From DASQPR01 sp963724705 (GTDB lineage: Bacteria; Actinomycetota; Actinomycetes; Mycobacteriales; Micromonosporaceae), in contig CAVRVS010000004.1 in assembly GCA_963724705.1 (NCBI GenBank), positions 682,001 through 746,000 of the forward strand: a DNA stretch of 64,000 nt. The letters run 5' to 3'. The translations under genes and the position numbers were made by a program. Below are positions 1 through 7,447 of this stretch, in pieces. Position 1 is the stretch's first letter, and every line of letters starts with the position of its first letter. The notes beneath the pieces were generated by a model that was not told the origin of the DNA, ran no database searches, and was given only the letters and a program-made list of their open reading frames with translations.

Positions 1-2
1 GC

Positions 3-218
3 GATAGCCAACGCCGGGACCGGATGCGCCAGAACGCGACGACGTTGGCTGACCGCGGCCATCTGAAGACCGGGATGACAGTCGAAGACGCGACCGACCT
101 GATGTGGACGTACAGCTCACCGGAGCTCTACGAGCTTCTTGTCGTGCGGTGCGGATGGGACTCGGCCCGATACGGCCAATTCATTGGCGACTCACTCGCG
201 GCCGCACTGCTGCCGTAG
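3..218 (+). CDS. TetR-type regulator, C-terminal end (partial)
   Basis: This reading frame is open from the window edge and stops at TAG 216-218, so only the last ~71 residues are present. The text (LADRGHLK, VEDATDLMWTYSSPE, GWDSARYGQFIGDSLAAALL) resembles the C-terminal ligand-binding part of actinobacterial TetR repressors, where a WxxxSPELYELLV-like helix precedes a GWS/GWD-YxxF stretch. No DNA-binding domain is visible because it lies outside the window. It precedes an alpha/beta hydrolase by about 100 bases, so it may regulate that gene. The family call rests on resemblance only. Confidence 0.55.
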   Translation, partial: DSQRRDRMRQNATTLADRGHLKTGMTVEDATDLMWTYSSPELYELLVVRCGWDSARYGQFIGDSLAAALLP

Positions 219-316
219 TCGATTCGACAGTCGGCCTGGCGACACCCGGTCAGCTCGAAACCTCGGCCCGCACGGCGTATCTTCCACCTCAAGAATCGGT
301 CGGTGGTGAGCGCGAC

Positions 317-1177
317 GTGTACGTCGAGGTCAATGGCACCCGTTTGTTCTTCGACGTGGATGGGTCAATGGTTGTTCCCGATGGCGGTCGGATGCGGGAA
401 CGACCCACGGTCATCCTCGTCCACGGTGGACCCGGCAGCTTCGATCATTCCTATCTCAAACCGCACTTTGCCGAGTTGACCAGCCAAGCGCAGGTCGTGT
501 ACGTCGACCTTCGTGGGCATGGGCGATCCGCTCGGCATACCGCGACCGGCTGGAGCTTCGAGGCGTGCGCTGACGATCTGCGCGCGTTCTGCGCGGTGCT
601 CGGCATCGAGCGGCCTGTGGTTCTGGGGCATTCGATGGGCGGGTTCGTCGCCATGTTGTACGCGGCGCGTCACCCCGGCCACGCCGCCGGGTTGATCCTG
701 CAGTCCACGATGGCGCGTTTCGATCTCGATCGCCTGGTCGACGGGTTCCGCGCGGTCGCGGGCGACACCGTAGCTGGCCTTGCCCGCAGCGACTACGGCG
801 GCACGCCGGTCAGCAAAGACGAGTGGGCCGACGTGTTCGCCGCGTTCGGCCCATGTGTCCCGACGGCCCAGGAGCTCGGACGTGCGATCCAGAACCCAGG
901 GCTGAGCGTGGTGGGCATGGACTTGCTCCGCCGGCTCGACGTCGTACGCGAGTTGGGTCGCGTACGTTGTCCGACGCTGGTCTGCGTCGGCGAACACGAT
1001 CCGGTCACGCCGGTCGCAGCCTCGCGAGAGATTGCCGACGCGCTGCCGGACGGATTGGGCCAGCTCGCGGTCATCGACGGAGCTGGGCACTTCCCGTGGC
1101 TGGACCGGCCCGACCGCTACTGGCCGCTCATCGCCGCATTTGTCGCGGCTACGGTGCACCGTAGATCACCGACCTGA
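317..1177 (+). CDS. alpha/beta hydrolase (proline iminopeptidase-like)
   Basis: A 286-residue cytosolic alpha/beta-fold hydrolase. The HGGPG oxyanion-hole motif is at residues 36-40 and the nucleophile elbow GHSMG has Ser at about 106. The acid lies in GEHDPVTP and the catalytic His in GAGHFPW near the C-terminus. HGGPG is typical of the proline iminopeptidase/epoxide hydrolase-like branch, but the substrate cannot be told. I chose GTG at 317 because the family begins with a V-N-G-T-R-L-F-F strand and a purine-rich stretch lies just upstream; the frame stays open upstream to base 104, but that part looks unlike protein of this family. It follows a TetR-type gene and precedes another TetR gene. 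Confidence 0.8.
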   Translation: MYVEVNGTRLFFDVDGSMVVPDGGRMRERPTVILVHGGPGSFDHSYLKPHFAELTSQAQVVYVDLRGHGRSARHTATGWSFEACADDLRAFCAVLGIERPVVLGHSMGGFVAMLYAARHPGHAAGLILQSTMARFDLDRLVDGFRAVAGDTVAGLARSDYGGTPVSKDEWADVFAAFGPCVPTAQELGRAIQNPGLSVVGMDLLRRLDVVRELGRVRCPTLVCVGEHDPVTPVAASREIADALPDGLGQLAVIDGAGHFPWLDRPDRYWPLIAAFVAATVHRRSPT

Positions 1178-1250
1178 CGTCCGTCGGCTCGCCACGGAAG
1201 CCGGCTGGCTCGGCGCTCACCGGTCTCGCCCTATGCGTCGCTATCTGCGG

Positions 1251-1297
1251 TTGCTTGATTTCCTGACAAAGTTCATAATGACTGACTATGTCAGGAA
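1251..1297 (+). promoter_or_regulatory. leaderless-type promoter with overlapping operator for the TetR gene
   Basis: TTGCTT (1251-1256) and CATAAT (1274-1279) are spaced by 17 bases, which would place the transcript start almost at the ATG (1288). A perfect 9-base inverted repeat, TTCCTGACA (1260-1268) and TGTCAGGAA (1289-1297), encloses the -10 element and the start codon. This is the expected layout for an autoregulated TetR repressor. The elements are seen; their function is inferred. Confidence 0.55.
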
Positions 1298-1896
1298 TTG
1301 TGCCTAGAGATCGTCGAGCCGAGCGCAATGCCGCGACTCGTGCGGAGATCTTGAGCGCGGCATGGGCCCTGGCGCGCAAAGACGGACTGACCGCCTTGGC
1401 CATGCGTGATCTCGGCGCGAGGGTAGGAATGCGTGCGCAGTCGCTCTACGTGTACTTCCCGTCCAAGCACGCGATCTACGACGCGATGTTCGCCGCTTCC
1501 AATCGCGAGTTGCTCGGTCGGTTCACCGCGCTGCCGTCTACGGTCGATCCAGTGGCGAATTTGCGAGCGCAGGCGCGGAGTTTCCTGCGGTTCTGCGTCG
1601 AAGATCCGGTGCGCTACCAGTTGCTGTTCCAACGTACGATCCCCGGATTCGAGCCGAGTCTGGAGTCGTACGCGCCCGCGGTCGATGCCCTGGAACACAC
1701 GCGTAGCAACTTGCGGGCGTGCGGCATATCCGATTCACGAGCGATGGATGCGTGGATTGCGATCATCGGTGGCTTGGCCGCGCAGCAGGCTTCCAACGAA
1801 CCGGGCGGTGACCGATGGTTGCGCCTGGTCGACGACGTCACCGACATGTATCTCGCCCACTACGCAGCCATCCACGCGAGGAAGGTGGCGCGATGA
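1288..1896 (+). CDS. TetR/AcrR family transcriptional regulator
   Basis: A 202-residue repressor. The N-terminal TetR helix-turn-helix spans roughly residues 12-60 (TRAEILSAAW, LAMRDLGARVGMRAQSLYVYF, SKHAIYDAMF). The rest is a helical ligand-binding domain containing a WHG-like C-terminal segment (DPVRYQLLFQRTIPGFEPS) seen in several actinobacterial TetR proteins. The start ATG lies inside a palindrome and seems leaderless. It overlaps the following mycothiol-dependent enzyme by ATGA, so it is probably co-transcribed with the enzyme and controls it. Confidence 0.85.
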   Translation: MSGIVPRDRRAERNAATRAEILSAAWALARKDGLTALAMRDLGARVGMRAQSLYVYFPSKHAIYDAMFAASNRELLGRFTALPSTVDPVANLRAQARSFLRFCVEDPVRYQLLFQRTIPGFEPSLESYAPAVDALEHTRSNLRACGISDSRAMDAWIAIIGGLAAQQASNEPGGDRWLRLVDDVTDMYLAHYAAIHARKVAR

Positions 1897-2648
1897 CCGG
1901 ACCGACAATCGCGGTGGAACAGATCCCGGAGATCGGACACGACGAGGCGATGACCCTCGCCGCCACCGAGTACGACCGAGTGCTGGGGCTCACTGATGAC
2001 CTCGTCGACGGCGACTGGTCGCGGCCTACCGACTGCAGCGACTGGGACGTCAAGGACATGCTCGGACACCTGCTCGGCATGTTCGAACAGCACGCCGATG
2101 CCGAGGAACGGGCGCGGCAGTTCGCGGCCGCCGCCGGTATTGCCCGACAAACCGGCGGCCTACCACTCGACGCGATGACGGCGTTGCAGGTTCGCGAACA
2201 CGCCGATCTGAGCACGCAGGAGTTAACTCGTTCGCTCCACGACGCCGCACGACGAGCGCTCACCGGGCGTCGCGAGACGACCGCCGAGGAGCGAGCCGTC
2301 ACCTTCGACGTTGAGTTGCCCGGCGAGCAACCGTGGACCTTCGGCTATCTATTCGACATCATCTATACCCGCGACCCCTGGATGCACCGCATCGACATCA
2401 GCCGCGCAACTGGCCGTACGGTCGAGGTGTCTTCGGCGCACGACGGTCGCCTCGTCGCGGATGTTGTCGCGGAATGGGCCCGCCGGCATCGGCGGCCGTT
2501 CACCCTGACTCTCACCGGCGCCGCTGGTGGCGCCTATCAATCTGGAACCAGCGGGCCTCAGATCACCATCGACGCGGTCGAGTTCTGCCGCACGGTAAGT
2601 GGCCGCGAGACCGGCGAAGGGATTCTGAAGTCGCCAGTTCCGTTCTAA
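1893..2648 (+). CDS. maleylpyruvate isomerase family, mycothiol-dependent enzyme
   Basis: A 251-residue DinB/MDMPI-fold protein. The N-terminal helical bundle carries the segment DWDVKDMLGHLLG, whose His corresponds to a metal-binding residue of this family, and a later DPWMHRIDI supplies another conserved His. These enzymes use mycothiol and a divalent metal in isomerase or thiol-transfer reactions; most members have unknown substrates. The ATG overlaps the TGA of the preceding TetR gene, so the two form one operon. An MBL-fold hydrolase follows after 22 bases, which fits a small detoxification unit. Confidence 0.8.
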   Translation: MTGPTIAVEQIPEIGHDEAMTLAATEYDRVLGLTDDLVDGDWSRPTDCSDWDVKDMLGHLLGMFEQHADAEERARQFAAAAGIARQTGGLPLDAMTALQVREHADLSTQELTRSLHDAARRALTGRRETTAEERAVTFDVELPGEQPWTFGYLFDIIYTRDPWMHRIDISRATGRTVEVSSAHDGRLVADVVAEWARRHRRPFTLTLTGAAGGAYQSGTSGPQITIDAVEFCRTVSGRETGEGILKSPVPF

Positions 2649-2670
2649 AACACCGATCAAGGGAGGCGTC

Positions 2671-3477
2671 ATGCGCACATACCGAATCGGCAAGCACGTC
2701 ACCGTCTTGAACGACTACCTCGAGGTGCCCGGCATCGGGTTCGTTCCCGTCAACGCCTTCGTACTACATGGACGCGAGCCGATCGTGATCGACACCGGCC
2801 TCGGCCTGCCCGACCGGAACTTCGTCGCCACGCTCGCAACGGTGATGGACCCGGCCGACGTACGGTGGATCTGGCTCACTCACCCGGATCGCGACCATAC
2901 CGGCGGCTTGTTCGATCTCATGGACGCCGCTCCACGCGCTCGCGTCGTCACGACGTTCCTCGGCGTCGGCATCATGTCCACCGAACGGCCGCTACCGCTG
3001 GATCGCGTATACCTGCTCAACCCTGGCCAGAGTCTCGACCTCGGCGACCGGGTGCTGCACGGTTTCCGGCCGCCGCTGTTCGACAACCCGGCCACCGTGG
3101 GCTTCTACGACGAGGCGTCTCGAATCTGCTTCAGCTCCGACTGCTTCGGCGGCGCGATGCCCACTGCGGACCTGGCGGGCAGCGCGGACGCACGAGAACT
3201 GTCCGTCGACGACCTACGCGCCGCGCAGCTGCTCTGGGCGACTATCGACAGCCCATGGATCCACGCTGCCAACACCGATCGGTACTTCGAGACTGTACGG
3301 TCCCTTCGCGACATCGATTCGGACGTCATCCTCAGTACGCACCTTCCGCCGGCCACCGGGATCGAAGACCAGCTGTTCGGCATGCTTGCCGAAGCGCCCG
3401 AGGCCGACCCGTTCGTCGGCCCGGACCAGGAGGCCCTGGAGATGATGCTGGCCGGCTTCGAACCCGCGCACGCTTGA
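2671..3477 (+). CDS. MBL-fold metallo-hydrolase
   Basis: A 268-residue metallo-beta-lactamase-fold protein. The metal motif reads THPDRDHTGG (an HxxxDH form), the loop VIDTGLG precedes it, and later metal ligands probably lie in CFSSDCFGG and STHLPP. No signal peptide is visible, so it is cytosolic. AGGGAGGCG just before ATG 2671 is a good ribosome site. It is the last gene of the TetR/mycothiol-enzyme operon. Substrate unknown; thioester or glutathione/mycothiol-conjugate hydrolysis is possible but unproven. Confidence 0.8.
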   Translation: MRTYRIGKHVTVLNDYLEVPGIGFVPVNAFVLHGREPIVIDTGLGLPDRNFVATLATVMDPADVRWIWLTHPDRDHTGGLFDLMDAAPRARVVTTFLGVGIMSTERPLPLDRVYLLNPGQSLDLGDRVLHGFRPPLFDNPATVGFYDEASRICFSSDCFGGAMPTADLAGSADARELSVDDLRAAQLLWATIDSPWIHAANTDRYFETVRSLRDIDSDVILSTHLPPATGIEDQLFGMLAEAPEADPFVGPDQEALEMMLAGFEPAHA

Positions 3478-3510
3478 CGCGGAATACAGCGGCTCGCTTG
3501 GCGACCGAAC

Positions 3511-5049
3511 CTACGGCGAGTTCCTGCGCGCCGAAGGTTGCACGGTTCCGCGACCGCGAATCGGCCGAAGGCGCTCGGGGCGTTCCGTCCGCTTGCGGGT
3601 GTGTGACATCGGCATCCGAGGTTGCAGCCGGGGTGGTGCGATCCAGTGGCCGGCGTCCGCCGTACGCAAGACTCCGACCAGCACCGACCGTCGGCCGACA
3701 TTTCGCCGCTCCGAGGCCAAAGCGGCCTCGTCGGCGCCGGCACCACCGCCCGGTGTAAGGCGGGCGACTTTCGCGCCGACGAATACGGTGGCTATGGCCG
3801 GTACGGCGCCGGCGAGCAACATGCCGATGCGGGGGCCGAGGTGCTCGTCCGTGGCTCCCAACAGCGGGCCACCGAGCGCGGCGCCGCCGATGAAGACAAG
3901 CAGGTACAAGCCCATGACCCGGCCCCGAATCTCATCGGGGGCCGCGGTCTGTACGGTCGCGTTGGCCGACGTCAGCAACAACAGCGTCGTCGCCCCAATG
4001 ATGAGAAGAACGATGCGGAAACCGATCTCGCTCGGCACCGCGGCTGCGATCATCTCGACCGACGCCAGCACCGCACCAACGATCACGAGCGCCGGCAACG
4101 TCGTCCGGGAGCGGCGCGCTGACACGAGCGCTCCGGTGAGTGAACCGACAGCAACGGTCGCGTTGAGCCACCCGTACCCGGACGGGCCGGAGTGGAAGAC
4201 CGACCGGGCGTACGCGGCCAGCGTCACCGGAAGGTTCGCGGTGAACATGCCGAAGACGCCGACAAGGACGGTCGGCCACAACACTTCGGGCCGGCGGCGA
4301 GCGTAGCGAAGCGCAGCGCGCAACTGCCCGGACTGTGCCACGACCTTGGGCATCACCGTGAGCTCGCTGTCACGCATCCGCGACAACGCGATAAACGGTG
4401 CGACGTAAGACAGTGCGTTGAGCGCAAAGAGGTATCCCGGCCCGACGGCGCCGATGAGCATTCCGCTGATGGCCGGCCCGACCAGGCCACCGAGTTGAAA
4501 CACCGACGAGTTGATGCTGATGGCGTTGCGAAGCTGGTCGGGGCCGACCATCTCGTTCGCGAAGGACTGCCGGGTCGGGTTGTCGACTGCGGTCACGATG
4601 CCGAGCGCGAAGGCGAGCACGTACACGTGCCAGGCGGCGACCCATCCCGCGAGCGTGAGGCAGGCCAGCACACCGGCCACGCTGGCCATCCCGAGCTGGG
4701 TCAGGAGCAGGATCTTCCGCTTCGGATACCGATCGGCGAGGAGTCCGCCGAACATGCCGAAGAGCAGTGTGGGCAGGAATTGCAGCGCTGTCGTAACACC
4801 GACCGCCGCCGGGCTGCCGGTGAGGCTCAGCACCAGCCAGTCCTGGGCGATGCGCTGCACCCACGACCCGGTGTTGGCGAAGATCTGCCCGATCGCGAAT
4901 AAGCGGAAGTTGCGGATACGCAACGAGCCGAAAGTGGTGCTGGCGCCGCTCGCCGATCGGATGCGACGCGGAGCCGCGGAACGACGGAACGTTGGGAATC
5001 GGTTGGGGGATCGGGAATCGCGGTTGTCGGCTTCGCCGAAGGCGTTCAA
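3511..5049 (-). CDS. MFS transporter (EntS/TetV-like drug efflux)
   Basis: About 512 residues with some 12 hydrophobic segments. It begins with a helix-rich segment LRIRNFRLFAIGQ followed by NTGSWVQRIAQDWLVLSLTG, and has the inter-helix motif GGLLADRYPKRK, as in the MFS_3 (enterobactin exporter-like) group. The C-terminal ~60 residues after the last helix are basic and proline-rich and not typical. The start is uncertain: no ATG or GTG lies near the conserved N-terminus, so I chose TTG at 5049; a lost base near there is also possible. It diverges from a LysR gene, which may regulate it. Confidence 0.7.
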   Translation of the reverse strand: MNAFGEADNRDSRSPNRFPTFRRSAAPRRIRSASGASTTFGSLRIRNFRLFAIGQIFANTGSWVQRIAQDWLVLSLTGSPAAVGVTTALQFLPTLLFGMFGGLLADRYPKRKILLLTQLGMASVAGVLACLTLAGWVAAWHVYVLAFALGIVTAVDNPTRQSFANEMVGPDQLRNAISINSSVFQLGGLVGPAISGMLIGAVGPGYLFALNALSYVAPFIALSRMRDSELTVMPKVVAQSGQLRAALRYARRRPEVLWPTVLVGVFGMFTANLPVTLAAYARSVFHSGPSGYGWLNATVAVGSLTGALVSARRSRTTLPALVIVGAVLASVEMIAAAVPSEIGFRIVLLIIGATTLLLLTSANATVQTAAPDEIRGRVMGLYLLVFIGGAALGGPLLGATDEHLGPRIGMLLAGAVPAIATVFVGAKVARLTPGGGAGADEAALASERRNVGRRSVLVGVLRTADAGHWIAPPRLQPRMPMSHTRKRTERPERLRPIRGRGTVQPSARRNSP

Positions 5050-5169
5050 CGGGGGTCCACATCGTCGTCGTAGGTCGATGACTTCAGTCTTGTTAGGCCC
5101 CTGCCATTCGAAAAGCGAATTGATCGAATTAGTATGATTGCGTTTTGCAATGATGGAAGGGACGGCTCC

Positions 5170-6033
5170 GTGTACGACCCCGACTTGCTCCGTTCGTTCC
5201 TGGCCGTGGCTCAGTCGCTCAGCTTCACGCACGCGGCGGCAAACCTCGGGCTCGGTCAGCCAACCGTCAGCCAGCACGTTCGCAAGCTGGAACAGGCCCT
5301 CGGACGCCCGCTGTTCGTACGCGACACGCGCAGCGTCACCCTCACCTCGGACGGCGAAGCGATGGCCGGGTTCGCGAGGTCGATCCTCGCGGCCAACGAA
5401 CAGGCCGTCGCCTACTTCACCGGCTCCGGCCTCAGTGGTCGGCTGCGCTTCGGTGTGACCGACGACCTGGCGCTCACCCCGGTCCCGCGCATCCTGCGCG
5501 ACTTCCGGCACCTGTACCCCCGGATCGACCTTGAATTGACCGTGTCGCAAAGCGCGACGTTGCAGCGGCGCGTGGAATCCGGTCATCTCGACATTGCGTT
5601 CCTGAAGCAGGCGCCCGGGGAGACGCGCGGTCGACTGGTGCGCCGCGATCGTCTGACCTGGGCCGCCGCACCCGGAACTCAGGTGGAGACCGGCCGAGCC
5701 ATCCCGCTGGTCGTCTACCAGGCGCCGAGTATCAGCCGTTCGCTCGGCGTCCAGGCGCTCGAGCGGGCCGGCCTCGCGTATCGTGTGACGTGCACGGTCC
5801 GCAGCGTCCTGGGCCTCGTCGCTGCGACGCGGGCCGGGCTTGGTCTCGCGATCTTTGCCCGCAGCCTCGTCCCGGACGATCTTGTCGAACTGCCCGCGGC
5901 GGCCGGTCTGCCCGATTTGGGCGACATCGATCTGGTGCTCCAGATGAACCCTCGCGCGGCGGTCGGAACGGCCGAGGCACTCGCCACCGCGATTCTCACG
6001 AGCGGGCAGCCCACCAAGCCACGACCGAACTGA
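5170..6033 (+). CDS. LysR-family transcriptional regulator
   Basis: 287 residues. The N-terminal winged HTH (residues ~3-60: LLRSFLAVAQSLSFTHAAA, GQPTVSQHVRKLEQALG, PLFVRDTRSVTLT) is followed by a LysR substrate-binding domain. The start GTG 5170 is set by GGAAGGGA a few bases upstream and by the family's usual N-terminus; an ATG at 5134 in the same frame would add 12 unrelated residues. It is divergent from the MFS gene with about 120 bases between them, the usual arrangement for a LysR regulator and its target. The inducer is unknown. Confidence 0.85.
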   Translation: MYDPDLLRSFLAVAQSLSFTHAAANLGLGQPTVSQHVRKLEQALGRPLFVRDTRSVTLTSDGEAMAGFARSILAANEQAVAYFTGSGLSGRLRFGVTDDLALTPVPRILRDFRHLYPRIDLELTVSQSATLQRRVESGHLDIAFLKQAPGETRGRLVRRDRLTWAAAPGTQVETGRAIPLVVYQAPSISRSLGVQALERAGLAYRVTCTVRSVLGLVAATRAGLGLAIFARSLVPDDLVELPAAAGLPDLGDIDLVLQMNPRAAVGTAEALATAILTSGQPTKPRPN

Positions 6034-6124
6034 GGCACATCCGAATGGGGCAAACCAGGAATAGCGTCGGCATATGGCGGGCACAAGGAGTACTCGGCCG
6101 GGGCGGCGCGGTCGGTGCTGGCGA

Positions 6125-7447
6125 ATGACCGGCCATGATCCACTACCGGCGGTGGCGGTCGCCGGAACTGTCGATGGGGGAGTCGTGTCTGCTTCTCGAG
6201 ATGATGCGCTCGATCGCATCCTTCGAGATCATCGGCTGCACACGGTGTTCCAGCCGATCGTGCGCCTCGCCGACGGGAAGACCGTGGCGTTTGAGGCGTT
6301 GATGCGCGGTCCGACCGGTTCCCGCCTTGCCTCGGCACCGTCGCTCTTGGACGAGGCGTACCGGACGGGTCGGGTTGTCGATCTCGATTGGGCGGCACGT
6401 GCGTCCGCGTGCCGCGCGGCGTTGGCCGCCGGACTCGGCCCCGATCTGCCGCTGTTCCTGAACCTCGAACCGCTGGCACTCGACTCGGAATGCCCCGACG
6501 ATGCTCGCGAAGATATCGACGCTGCATACCGCGATCTGCAGATCGTTTTGGAGGTCACCGAACGCTCGCTCGACCGCGATCCACGGTCGTTGCTCGACGG
6601 CATCGCGCGGGTGCGTCCGACCGCCGCAGGACTGGCGGTCGACGATGTCGGAGCCAACGCCGGCACATTGTCGATGCTGGCCATCCTGGAACCGGACCTG
6701 ATCAAACTGGACCTTCCGGTCGTGCAGGGCAAACCCACGCCTGCGATCGCCAAGATCCTCAATTGTGTGTACGCGCAGTCCGAGCGCACCAATGCGACCA
6801 TCCTGGCCGAAGGGGTCGAGGGACCGAGGCACGCGAGCGCGGCCCGGTCGATCGGCGCGGCACTGGCACAGGGCCGGTACTTCGGCCGGCCGGGTCCGAT
6901 CCCGACTCACCCATCGGCGCCGCCGTACGCCCTTTCGGTGCAATCACGGCCGGTCTCGATCGTGCGGACGCCGTTCGAGGCCATCCGCGGCCGGCCGACC
7001 AGCCGCGCCACGGCCCGACTGCTCCACCCTGTTGGGCTGCAGGTCGCCTTCGACGGCGTTGATCTCGTCGAATCAGCGACGCTGCTCGCGCTGTTTCCGC
7101 AACCGCACATGTTCGGCCCGACCGAACACAATCGCTTCTCTCGCCTGGCCCGACAGGGAGTCCTCGCGGGGGTGTTGGGACCGGGCATGGCAACGCATCC
7201 AGGAGGCGGGATCCGCGGTGGCCACCTCGACCCCGACGACGTGCTCAATACCGAGTGGGCCGTCGTTGGCTTGAGTCCCCACACCGCCGGCGCGATGCTC
7301 GCACGCGCGATCCCTGGCACCCGCTCGGAGTTCGCGTTTGCCGTCACGCATGACCGGCGCCGCGTCGTCGCCGCGGCTCGGTGTCTCCTTCGGCGGCTCG
7401 GGCCAGCCGAGGGGCAGAGCCCGACGGGCATCACGTGGGAGGACTAG
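6125..7447 (+). CDS. EAL domain protein with C-terminal DICT sensory domain
   Basis: About 440 residues. The EAL phosphodiesterase domain (first ~270 residues) keeps the catalytic signature: FEALMRGP, FLNLEP (Asn), LEVTER (Glu), VDDVGAN (paired Asp), IKLD (Lys), EGVE and a late Gln in AQGRYFGRP. It may therefore hydrolyse cyclic di-GMP. The C-terminal ~160 residues look like a DICT domain, found next to cyclic-di-GMP and light-sensing proteins. ATG 6125 was chosen; GTG 6185, close after a G-rich stretch, is an alternative. Its stop codon overlaps that of the convergent SARP gene. Confidence 0.8.
   Translation: MTGHDPLPAVAVAGTVDGGVVSASRDDALDRILRDHRLHTVFQPIVRLADGKTVAFEALMRGPTGSRLASAPSLLDEAYRTGRVVDLDWAARASACRAALAAGLGPDLPLFLNLEPLALDSECPDDAREDIDAAYRDLQIVLEVTERSLDRDPRSLLDGIARVRPTAAGLAVDDVGANAGTLSMLAILEPDLIKLDLPVVQGKPTPAIAKILNCVYAQSERTNATILAEGVEGPRHASAARSIGAALAQGRYFGRPGPIPTHPSAPPYALSVQSRPVSIVRTPFEAIRGRPTSRATARLLHPVGLQVAFDGVDLVESATLLALFPQPHMFGPTEHNRFSRLARQGVLAGVLGPGMATHPGGGIRGGHLDPDDVLNTEWAVVGLSPHTAGAMLARAIPGTRSEFAFAVTHDRRRVVAAARCLLRRLGPAEGQSPTGITWED

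Noticed and set aside
3511..6219. A 902-codon minus-strand open frame covering the MFS gene and the LysR gene
   Set aside because: Only the part up to ~5049 matches a transporter; the rest is the antisense shadow of the LysR and EAL genes in GC-rich DNA.
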